Below, one piece after another: positions 1 through 5,470 of a DNA stretch of 5,513 nt; the first letter of the stretch is position 1, and each line of letters opens with the position of its first letter. This DNA comes from Ferrithrix thermotolerans DSM 19514 (GTDB lineage: Bacteria > Actinomycetota > Acidimicrobiia > Acidimicrobiales > Ilumatobacteraceae). The stretch lies in contig CAMCUE010000086.1 of NCBI GenBank assembly GCA_945878705.1, positions 1 through 5,513 of the forward strand, given 5' to 3'. The notes under the pieces were generated by a model that worked only from the letters and a program-made list of their open reading frames with translations, was not told where the DNA came from and did not search any database. A program made the position numbers and the translations under genes.

Positions 1-11
1 CTGGACGGATC

Positions 12-1127
12 ATGACCCGCAACGCCATTGGGCGTTTTCGTAGGACGGTGTCACCTCTAATTGGTGCCATCTGTTGCATTTCACTGGTTACGGGGTTGGC
101 CCCTGCCTCGGCTCACGCGGCTGGTTTTGGTGCGCCAGAAGCCAGGTTGCCCCAGACTTCTGATGACAAGCAGCGCGAGGTAGACGCGATTCTTGACGAA
201 TTAGATCGTCTTGCCGAAGCAATGGATAATTTGGCTGAAGATTTTGCCGGTGCAGTTAACGACGGGCTTGAACTTGATAAAGAAATTGCAGCCACCGAGG
301 GCCGCATCAAAGCCAAAGAACTTGAACTTGGGGCGATGCAGGCACAACTACAAAATGTCGCGTTAAAAACTTTCGTCGGCAGTTCAATTTCGAATAGTTT
401 GGCCAGCATTTTAAGTTCGACTGGCACACTGTCTGACGCAGTGCGTAAATCTTATTTAACTTCGGTTGCATTAAACACAGGTGTCAGCGGACTCGACGCA
501 TTGCAGGGAAAGATCGAAGATATCGCCCGCGAACGCAAGCAACTTGAAAGTCAACGCACTCGCTCTGGTGGCATCGCCGACTATGCAAAGAAACGCTTAT
601 CGGCGGCCAAGGCTAGCGAAGCGGCTTACACGGCGAGAGAGCAAGAAGCCTTGCGAGACCTAGGCGATTTGTTGCGCGGCGAACAAAGTAAGCGTGCTAC
701 TGCTGCTCTTGCAGAAGCCGCAAAAATCGCAGAGTCGTTCTCGAAAATAAAAGTTTCAAATGTGCCTGCGCCATCATCGGCGTCTGGTATTGCTGTTAAA
801 GCTGCGCTCTCACAACTTGGAGTGAAGTACGTATTTGGTGCTCTTTCACCCGGTGTAGCATTTGATTGTTCAGGACTTATGTCGTATGCATGGAGCAAAG
901 CGGGGGTTAGTATTCCTCGGTCATCGCGCTCGCAATATGACGGATTGACGCGTGTTCCAACTTCTGCGGCACAGCCGGGTGACTTGATTTTTACGCACAA
1001 CCCAGTTAGTCACGTCGCGATGTATCTCGGCGGCGGACAAGCAGTTGCGTCACCACGAACAGGCGATGTTGTCAAAGTTTACGCAATCACTTGGTCGAAA
1101 GTTACTGGTGTCGGTCGGCCCAAGTAA
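12..1127 (+). CDS. Secreted coiled-coil NlpC/P60 peptidoglycan endopeptidase (RipA/PcsB-like layout)
   Basis: Predicted exported cell-wall hydrolase that would cut peptide stems of peptidoglycan outside the membrane. Residues 1-36 form a signal peptide: arginine-rich start, hydrophobic core at about 15-30, and a likely cleavage site after ASAHA near residue 36. Residues about 52-120 and 160-245 are charged heptad-like coiled coil, split by a Ser/Ala-rich hinge (about 121-158), as in RipA/PcsB/CwlO-type hydrolases where the coil controls activity. The NlpC/P60 domain covers about 257-371: FDCSGL holds the nucleophile Cys286, QPGDLIF is at 321-327, and SHVAMYLG holds His334. The third catalytic position, 12 residues after that His, is Ala346 (AVASPRTGD) where His, Glu, Asn or Gln is usual. 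ATG at 12 is chosen because it gives a proper signal peptide. Only 11 bases precede it, without a clear Shine-Dalgarno or an in-frame stop, so a slightly earlier start cannot be excluded. The gene ends in TAA TAG TGA. Confidence 0.93.
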   Translation: MTRNAIGRFRRTVSPLIGAICCISLVTGLAPASAHAAGFGAPEARLPQTSDDKQREVDAILDELDRLAEAMDNLAEDFAGAVNDGLELDKEIAATEGRIKAKELELGAMQAQLQNVALKTFVGSSISNSLASILSSTGTLSDAVRKSYLTSVALNTGVSGLDALQGKIEDIARERKQLESQRTRSGGIADYAKKRLSAAKASEAAYTAREQEALRDLGDLLRGEQSKRATAALAEAAKIAESFSKIKVSNVPAPSSASGIAVKAALSQLGVKYVFGALSPGVAFDCSGLMSYAWSKAGVSIPRSSRSQYDGLTRVPTSAAQPGDLIFTHNPVSHVAMYLGGGQAVASPRTGDVVKVYAITWSKVTGVGRPK

Positions 1128-1129
1128 TA

Positions 1130-1158
1130 GTGAACAACTAATCGCGAAATAGTAAAAT
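1130..1158 (+). promoter_or_regulatory. Possible promoter for a near-leaderless dienelactone hydrolase mRNA
   Basis: The 41-bp gap before gene 2 has no Shine-Dalgarno-like purine run near the ATG at 1169. It does contain TAAAAT at 1153-1158, five of six matches to the -10 consensus and placed so that transcription would start a few bases before the ATG. A poor -35 match (TGAACA, 1131-1136, four of six) lies 16 bp upstream. Leaderless mRNAs are common in actinobacteria, which makes this plausible. The region is AT-rich, so the match could be chance, and co-transcription with the upstream gene is equally possible. Confidence 0.22.
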
Positions 1159-1168
1159 TGTAAATTAG

Positions 1169-1897
1169 ATGATCGGCTGGGTGCGCTCTGAATTTTCTGC
1201 GGGCAAGATAACCCATGAAACTTTTCGCAAAGGATCTGGGCCTGGCGTAATTATCGTTCATGAAATACCTGGCATTACACCAGCAGTTGAAAAATTTGCA
1301 AACGAAGTTGTCGACGCTGGGTTTACCGTTGTGATGCCATTGCTTGTTGGCGCAACTGATAAATCTCCGAGCCGCAATTATCTGGCATCGTCAATGATCA
1401 AGATTTGTATCTCAAGAGAGTTCACGAAAATGGCTGTAGGTCAAACTTCACCGGTCATTGCTTGGCTTAGGGCACTAGCCAAACAACTTCACGATGAACT
1501 CGGTGGCGTCGGTGTCGGCGCGATCGGTATGTGTTTTAGTGGTGGTTTCGCTCTCGGCATGATGGTTGATGACATCGTTGTCGCCCCGGTGCTCTCGCAG
1601 CCGTCACTTCCGTTTGCGGTTGGTGTCAAGCGCTCAGCAGATTTAAATCTTTCGCCGCAAGACGCGACGCGAGTCGCACAGCGCGCCGCAGACGGCTGCC
1701 AAGTACTCGGTTTGCGGTTTACTGGTGACAAACTTGTTGGCACGCGATTTGCGGAACTTCATAAATTGCTTGGCGATGCGTTTATTGCTGTTGAGTTTGA
1801 ATCAACCGCGAAATCAGATCACTCGGTGTTGACTGAACAACGCAAAGAACTCGGTGTGCAACGCGTAATAGATTTCTTAAAATTAAAACTTTTTTAG
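1169..1897 (+). CDS. Dienelactone hydrolase family protein (alpha/beta hydrolase with Cys nucleophile)
   Basis: Predicted soluble cytoplasmic hydrolase of 242 residues, the usual length for the family, without a signal peptide or membrane segment. Visible marks are the early VIIVHEIPGI segment (Glu32 corresponds to the active-site Glu of classical dienelactone hydrolase), the nucleophile elbow GMCFSGG with Cys122, FTGDKLV with Asp187, and SDHSVL with His218. The Cys-Asp-His triad is therefore complete. The middle motifs CISREF (80-85) and SPVIAWLRALA (94-104), and VLSQPSLP (141-148), recall an actinobacterial subfamily whose substrate is unknown to me. Classical members open dienelactone in chlorocatechol breakdown, but no other gene of that pathway is here, so the substrate should not be transferred. 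ATG at 1169 puts about 30 residues before the HE motif, as in relatives. The 3' end overlaps the converging yaaA by 15 bp. Confidence 0.9.
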   Translation: MIGWVRSEFSAGKITHETFRKGSGPGVIIVHEIPGITPAVEKFANEVVDAGFTVVMPLLVGATDKSPSRNYLASSMIKICISREFTKMAVGQTSPVIAWLRALAKQLHDELGGVGVGAIGMCFSGGFALGMMVDDIVVAPVLSQPSLPFAVGVKRSADLNLSPQDATRVAQRAADGCQVLGLRFTGDKLVGTRFAELHKLLGDAFIAVEFESTAKSDHSVLTEQRKELGVQRVIDFLKLKLF

Positions 1898-2674
1898 TAC
1901 GCGAACTTTGAATTTAAGATCTTTGAAAGACTTCAAAGCCTTATCTGGTGCTTTGTGATTAATAATTAAGTGTCGCGCTAGTCGACCTTTGGCTGCTTTA
2001 GCATCGTGACCACCAGCGGTGCCCGATTTTGTCGCAAGGTCAATTCTGAAGTATTCGTTGAGAAGTTTCTCACTTGGCACGAAAGCCGCCGAGTGCTCTT
2101 GGGGGAGTAGATCAATAACGACACCTCCAGCGCAATACTTATTTAGCGCAAGTGAAATTGTTTCGCGCCACCAAGATGAGAGTTTGCCCATTGGTGCAAG
2201 TGACGCACTAATTTTTAGCCGATAGTCGGGTATCGCATCACTCGCAGTAACGAGCCCCAGTAAACCTGAGACAACGATGATATTTTTTTCGGCAAATTTT
2301 TGTTGTGCGCTCGTTAAAGATGCAAGATCGAGATGATCCCACACGACACCGGTGTATCGCTCGCGAGCGGGCAAGGTCTTTGCTCCGCGCAACGCAAGAT
2401 TCGCCTGTTGTGCTCTCAGCAGGTGGGCGCCAGACACGCCGAGTAGTTTTTGTGAGCCACCGTTTTCTATCCGTAAAGCAGAGATAATCTCGGCGCGTTG
2501 TTTCGCCAACGTCTTGCCGAATGTGCCATCAAGTTCTTTAAATTTCGTGCCAGTCACTCCGGAAATAGCTTTGCCTTCGGAGGGCGGTAATAAAATAAAA
2601 AGTTTTTTGTTACTAGTCACGACACACGATTCTGCCTGATTGTTTGATGTAACTAGTTGATGCAATAGTCGCAT
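1883..2674 (-). CDS. yaaA: YaaA/DUF328 family peroxide stress protein
   Basis: Member of the UPF0246/YaaA family. In E. coli YaaA lowers free intracellular iron and DNA damage during hydrogen peroxide stress, and a relative has been shown to bind DNA. Family motifs seen here in order are LLPPSEGK (28-35, the actinobacterial form of the start motif), RYTGVVWDHLD (106-116, matching the FNGDVYxGLD region of E. coli), VSGLLGLVTASDAIPDYRL (135-153, matching [21 protein letters not shown]), DLLPQEHSAAF (188-198), and a basic KGRLAR segment (229-234). Length is 263. About 24 residues precede the usual family start, so GTG at 2618-2620 (codon 19) is an alternative giving 245 residues. I keep the ATG at 2672-2674 because AGGGG on the minus strand (plus 2681-2685) lies six bases upstream, a good ribosome-binding distance. 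The gene stands head-to-head with pcrA and tail-to-tail with the hydrolase gene. Confidence 0.9.
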   Translation of the reverse strand: MRLLHQLVTSNNQAESCVVTSNKKLFILLPPSEGKAISGVTGTKFKELDGTFGKTLAKQRAEIISALRIENGGSQKLLGVSGAHLLRAQQANLALRGAKTLPARERYTGVVWDHLDLASLTSAQQKFAEKNIIVVSGLLGLVTASDAIPDYRLKISASLAPMGKLSSWWRETISLALNKYCAGGVVIDLLPQEHSAAFVPSEKLLNEYFRIDLATKSGTAGGHDAKAAKGRLARHLIINHKAPDKALKSFKDLKFKVRVLKKF

Positions 2675-2678
2675 ACGC

Positions 2679-2699
2679 TGCCCCTAGTCTGCAGGGGTA
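2679..2699. promoter_or_regulatory. Inverted repeat in the 25-bp divergent yaaA/pcrA spacer; its arms double as Shine-Dalgarno-like sites
   Basis: CCCCT (2681-2685) and AGGGG (2693-2697) form an inverted repeat with a 7-base loop, extended by one G-T and one T-A pair to 2679/2699. Read on the minus strand, the left arm is AGGGG six bases before the yaaA ATG, a plausible ribosome-binding site. Read on the plus strand, the right arm is AGGGG only two bases before the pcrA ATG, which is too close for normal function. The whole non-coding gap is 25 bp, so at least one promoter must lie inside the neighbouring coding sequence. A TACGCT at 2674-2679 could be a -10 element for pcrA, but I see no -35 for it. 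A role as operator is inference. Confidence 0.4.
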
Positions 2700-4943
2700 A
2701 TGACAGAGCACAAACCCAATATTTCTCTAGACATTGCGTCATTGAACCCAGACCAGCAAGACGCCGTTTTGCACCCGAGTGGGCCGTTGCTGGTGATTGC
2801 TGGCGCAGGTTCGGGCAAGACCCGCGTGTTGACGCACCGCGTGGCTCATCTAATTAGCCAAGGCACGCACCCGATGCGAATCTTGGCGATCACGTTTACC
2901 AATAAAGCAGCCGGTGAGATGCGCGAGCGCGTCGAAGCGCTTGTCGGCAAAGTTGCTGAACGCATGTGGGTTAGCACTTTTCATGCTGCGTGTGTGCGAA
3001 TTTTACGAATGCAGGCCGAGCAGATCGGGTTTCCGAAGACTTTCTCAATTTACGATCAATCAGATTCGAAAAGATTAATCGGTTATGTGATTCGTGATCT
3101 TGGGCTTGACGCAAAGCGATTTCCGGCGCGCGGTGTGCAGGCGCGAATCAGTTTATGGAAAAACGAATTATTATCGCCTTTTGATGCTGCCGCGCAAGCC
3201 GAAAATGTATTTGACACAAAATACGCCGAGGTTTATCGCGAATACCAAAATCGTTTAATGCGGGCTGGCGCAATGGATTTTGATGATTTGCTGTTTAATA
3301 CGGTGCAACTATTTCGTCAGCACAAAGATGTTTTGGCACAATACCAACAGCGGTTCGAACATATTTTGATTGATGAATATCAAGACACGAATATGGCGCA
3401 AAACGAAATCGTGCTCAAACTTGCTTCTGCTGATGATGTCAATGCACAACACAATGTGTGCGTTGTGGGTGATACAGATCAATCTGTATATCGTTTTCGC
3501 GGCGCCGACTTCAGAAACATCTTGCAATTTGAAACGGCGTTTCCTGAAGTCACTGTTGTCGTGTTGGCGCAGAACTATCGCAGCACGCAGACGATTTTAG
3601 ATGCCGCTAATGCAGTGATAACTAATAACGCAGAGCGCAAACCCAAAGAACTGTGGACAGAACTCGGCAAAGGCGACCGTGTCGTGCGTTTTTATGCTGA
3701 CGATGAATATCACGAAGCAAACTGGTCGATCTCACAACTTAAACAAATGCACGAGACCGACGCGCGCCAATGGCGTGAGATGGCCGTGTTTTATCGCACC
3801 AATGCGCAAAGCCGTGTGCTTGAAGAAAGTTTGATGCAGTCTGGTGTGCCGTATAAGGTCATCGGTGGCACTCGGTTCTATGACCGTCGCGAAGTCAAAG
3901 ATGCGCTCGCATATATTCGTTGTGCGGCAAACCCGCTTGACGAAGTCAGCCTGAAGCGCATTTTAAATGTGCCTAAGCGTGGCATCGGCGACACAACAGT
4001 CGATCGAATCGATGCGTTTGCTGCAAGTCAGCAAGTTTCTTTTGCTGTTGCTTTGCGTCGTGCAACTGAGGCTGGTGTTGGTGGCGTTGGGGCAAAAGGC
4101 ATTGCGGCGTTTGTTGCATTAATCGACGATCTCGAGTCGCGACTCAGTCAAGGGCCAGGGCCTGTATTGCGCCATGCACTTGAGGTCAGCGGTTATTTCA
4201 AAGAACTTGAAACCGAAGACACGGTTGAGTCGGCAGGTCGACATGAGAACCTATTAGAACTAATCGGTAGTGCCAGTGAGTTTGTTCAAGTTGACGAGTT
4301 TCTAGAGCAGGTTGCACTCGTTGCAGACACTGATCAAATTGATTCTGACAATCATGTGACACTGATGACTCTGCATGCCGCCAAAGGTCTTGAGTTTCCG
4401 GTTGTATTCATCGTCGGCTTAGAAGAAGGAATCTTTCCACATAGCCGTGCTTTGACAGATCAAGACGAACTCGAAGAAGAGCGTCGTTTGGCATATGTCG
4501 GCATAACTCGCGCCAAAGAGCGATTACTTTTATCGCACGCCTGGAGTCGCAATTTATATGGCTCAAAGCAGTACAACCCGCCGTCGCGGTTTCTAGATGA
4601 GATACCTAGTGAGTTGTTACAGCGCGAAGGCAGTATCGATTCTGGCGCCGATCAAGGTCGCGGCGGGTTTCGACCGAACGCAGATCAAAGTAGTGGTCGA
4701 CGAATCGAGTGGACACGGGCGACGATCCCGAAATATCGTCGCGACGGCGATGCAGTTGGCGATTTAACGAACGCAAATGCGGGTCTGAAAGTTGGTGACG
4801 ATGTCGAACACCCATCCTTTGGCGAAGGTGTGATCACCAGTATTCGTGGCTCTGGCGAATCGGCTGAAGCGACAATTGAGTTCGCCAAGCACGGCGCCAA
4901 ACATCTGGCTTTGACTTGGGCGCCATTGAAAAAAATTAACTAG
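2700..4943 (+). CDS. pcrA: ATP-dependent DNA helicase, PcrA/UvrD type (UvrD1-like)
   Basis: Complete superfamily 1A 3'-5' DNA helicase of 747 residues, acting in nucleotide excision repair, removal of protein roadblocks and replication restart. Visible motifs: Q motif LNPDQQDAV (Gln19), Walker A GAGSGKT (35-41), Ia ITFTNKAAGEM (64-74), Ib STFHAACVRIL (92-102), Walker B DEYQDT (225-230), motif III VVGDTDQSVYRFRGAD (255-270), IV QNYRST (291-296, sensor Arg294), IVa GGTRFYDRREVKDALAY (389-405), V TLHAAKGLEFPVVF (557-570), and VI EERRLAYVGITRAKER (593-608, arginine finger Arg604). A flexible low-complexity linker at about 640-695 leads to a C-terminal Tudor-like domain (about 697-747, VGDDVEHPSFGEGVI), which in PcrA/UvrD binds RNA polymerase. 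Nothing is missing, so full activity is expected. ATG at 2700 is the only usual start before the Q motif apart from a TTG at 2742. The stop TAG lies in the CTAG repeat. Confidence 0.97.
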   Translation: MTEHKPNISLDIASLNPDQQDAVLHPSGPLLVIAGAGSGKTRVLTHRVAHLISQGTHPMRILAITFTNKAAGEMRERVEALVGKVAERMWVSTFHAACVRILRMQAEQIGFPKTFSIYDQSDSKRLIGYVIRDLGLDAKRFPARGVQARISLWKNELLSPFDAAAQAENVFDTKYAEVYREYQNRLMRAGAMDFDDLLFNTVQLFRQHKDVLAQYQQRFEHILIDEYQDTNMAQNEIVLKLASADDVNAQHNVCVVGDTDQSVYRFRGADFRNILQFETAFPEVTVVVLAQNYRSTQTILDAANAVITNNAERKPKELWTELGKGDRVVRFYADDEYHEANWSISQLKQMHETDARQWREMAVFYRTNAQSRVLEESLMQSGVPYKVIGGTRFYDRREVKDALAYIRCAANPLDEVSLKRILNVPKRGIGDTTVDRIDAFAASQQVSFAVALRRATEAGVGGVGAKGIAAFVALIDDLESRLSQGPGPVLRHALEVSGYFKELETEDTVESAGRHENLLELIGSASEFVQVDEFLEQVALVADTDQIDSDNHVTLMTLHAAKGLEFPVVFIVGLEEGIFPHSRALTDQDELEEERRLAYVGITRAKERLLLSHAWSRNLYGSKQYNPPSRFLDEIPSELLQREGSIDSGADQGRGGFRPNADQSSGRRIEWTRATIPKYRRDGDAVGDLTNANAGLKVGDDVEHPSFGEGVITSIRGSGESAEATIEFAKHGAKHLALTWAPLKKIN

Positions 4944-4966
4944 CTAGCTAGCTAACTAGCTAGCTA
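4929..4966 (-). terminator. Candidate intrinsic terminator for the minus-strand membrane protein gene
   Basis: TAGCTAGCTAG (4941-4951) and CTAGCTAGCTA (4956-4966) form a perfect 11-bp stem with the 4-base loop CTAA. Read on the minus strand, downstream of the gene ending at 4972, the stem is followed by GTTAA and then seven T (plus-strand A run 4929-4935, inside the last codons of pcrA). This resembles a rho-independent terminator, but the T run is displaced by five bases and the stem is only half G+C. On the plus strand no T run follows, so it would not be a classical terminator for pcrA. Confidence 0.5.
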
Positions 4967-4976
4967 ACTTGCTAGC
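4938..4976. repeat. CTAG/TAGC tandem repeat between converging genes
   Basis: Short tandem repeat built from TAGC tetramers and organised as AACTAGCTAGCTAGCT (4938-4953), AACTAGCTAGCT (4954-4965) and a degraded AACTTGCTAGC (4966-4976). CTAG occurs six times in 36 bp, starting at 4940, 4944, 4948, 4956, 4960 and 4972. The unit is palindromic and four bases long, so TAG stops appear in all three plus frames (4941, 4945, 4949) and likewise on the minus strand. The stop codons of both flanking genes are themselves part of CTAG units. It could have grown by strand slippage. It also folds as a hairpin (see the terminator entry). Confidence 0.9.
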
Positions 4977-5451
4977 CCGCGCGCAAATCAATTAATAGTG
5001 TTTTCAGATTTTCAACAATTGGTCTCACGTCGAGCGGAAGTTTTAATTGTTCAACTGCAAGCGTTCTGCCGTCGCAGTCTTTAAAGTTGCGAGACTTTTG
5101 AAGATGCTCAACTAAGCAGGTCTCAGTTCGGTCTGCTGGGTAGGCGTAGTAGACCTGCCAGCCCTTTGCTGGGTTAGTGCCTGTGTGGTCAATCACGATT
5201 GAACGCTTGCCAGTTGCGTCGCGCAAGTCTGGATACAAAATTGGGCCATCTTGGTCGATGCTTTTGGCGACATCTTTTACTTCCCCAATTTCGAAAGTCT
5301 GCGGAAGCGTTTCTGGTCGGCTCTGGCGATTGTTGGTTGATGTGCTGGCCAAGATCCAGGTCACACCAAATAGCAATGCGAAACCTGCGATTCCAGCGAC
5401 TATTGGCATTACTGCACGAGCAACTGGCGATGTGAATTCGACTCGTTTCAT
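4972..5451 (-). CDS. Single-pass membrane protein of unknown function with extracytoplasmic two-cysteine domain
   Basis: I do not recognise a named family. The 159-residue protein has a short basic N-terminus, one hydrophobic segment (about 13-35, PIVAGIAGFALLFGVTWIL) acting as membrane anchor or uncleaved signal, a polar linker (36-52), and a probably external domain. That domain shows FEIGEVKDV (53-61), DGPILYPDL (68-76), IDHTGTNPAKGW (87-98), YAYPADR (102-108), CLVEHLQKSRNFKDCDGR (112-129) and a final LLIDLRAG. Cys112 and Cys126 are the only cysteines and could form a disulfide. The Cys-x13-Cys-x-Gly pattern near an aspartate faintly recalls the cluster region of Rieske proteins, but the CxH and CxxH ligand pairs are absent, so an iron-sulfur cluster is not expected. 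No clear Shine-Dalgarno precedes the ATG. It is head-to-head with a cobalamin-binding subunit gene and tail-to-tail with pcrA. The even domain composition and anchor support a real gene. Confidence 0.8.
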   Translation of the reverse strand: MKRVEFTSPVARAVMPIVAGIAGFALLFGVTWILASTSTNNRQSRPETLPQTFEIGEVKDVAKSIDQDGPILYPDLRDATGKRSIVIDHTGTNPAKGWQVYYAYPADRTETCLVEHLQKSRNFKDCDGRTLAVEQLKLPLDVRPIVENLKTLLIDLRAG

Positions 5452-5470
5452 GTCGTAAGGTTAATAAGTC
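5452..5470. promoter_or_regulatory. 19-bp divergent spacer between membrane protein and cobalamin-binding subunit genes
   Basis: Only 19 bases separate the two divergent start codons. On the plus strand TAAGG (5456-5460) sits ten bases before the GTG at 5471 and may be a weak ribosome-binding site. TAAGGT (5456-5461) also fits the minimal TANNNT -10 pattern for a near-leaderless transcript. On the minus strand, GATAAT (plus 5481-5486, five of six matches to the -10 consensus) lies inside the neighbouring coding region and could serve the membrane protein gene. No convincing -35 is seen for either. Confidence 0.25.

Noticed and set aside
12..120. Lipobox or Tat signal in the NlpC/P60 leader (Cys21-Cys22, Arg10-Arg11)
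   Set aside because: The residue before the cysteines is Ile, not the small residue a lipobox needs, and the residues after the Arg pair (TVS) do not match the Tat consensus well. An ordinary Sec-type signal peptide is the simpler reading.
113..1000. Long open frames on the minus strand opposite the NlpC/P60 gene
   Set aside because: They lack domain features and ribosome-binding sites, and they mirror the codon pattern of the real gene on the plus strand.
1883..1897. A/T-rich near-palindrome at the convergent gene ends as a bidirectional terminator
   Set aside because: There is no GC-containing stem before either T run, so an intrinsic terminator is not supported.
1921..1938. Perfect 7-bp hairpin CTTTGAA/TTCAAAG with loop AGAC near the 3' end of yaaA
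   Set aside because: It lies within yaaA coding sequence, is AT-rich and has no T run on either side, so it is not a credible terminator.
2346..2369. Two adjacent palindromes, ACACCGGTGT and CGCTCGCGAGCG, inside yaaA
   Set aside because: They fall on codons for the conserved RYTGVVW region and are short, so coding constraint plus chance explains them; I see no reason to call an operator.
2602..2654. Repeated V-T-S-N motif in the YaaA N-terminal extension as a sign of duplication
   Set aside because: The two copies use different codons and the flanks do not match, so the resemblance is probably chance.
4972..5451. Calling gene 5 a Rieske iron-sulfur protein
   Set aside because: Only two cysteines are present and the CxH and CxxH ligand pairs are missing, so cluster binding is not supported.
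5177..5458. Plus-strand open frames opposite the membrane protein gene
   Set aside because: Their translations show no coherent domain, whereas the minus-strand frame has an anchor and a motif-rich domain.
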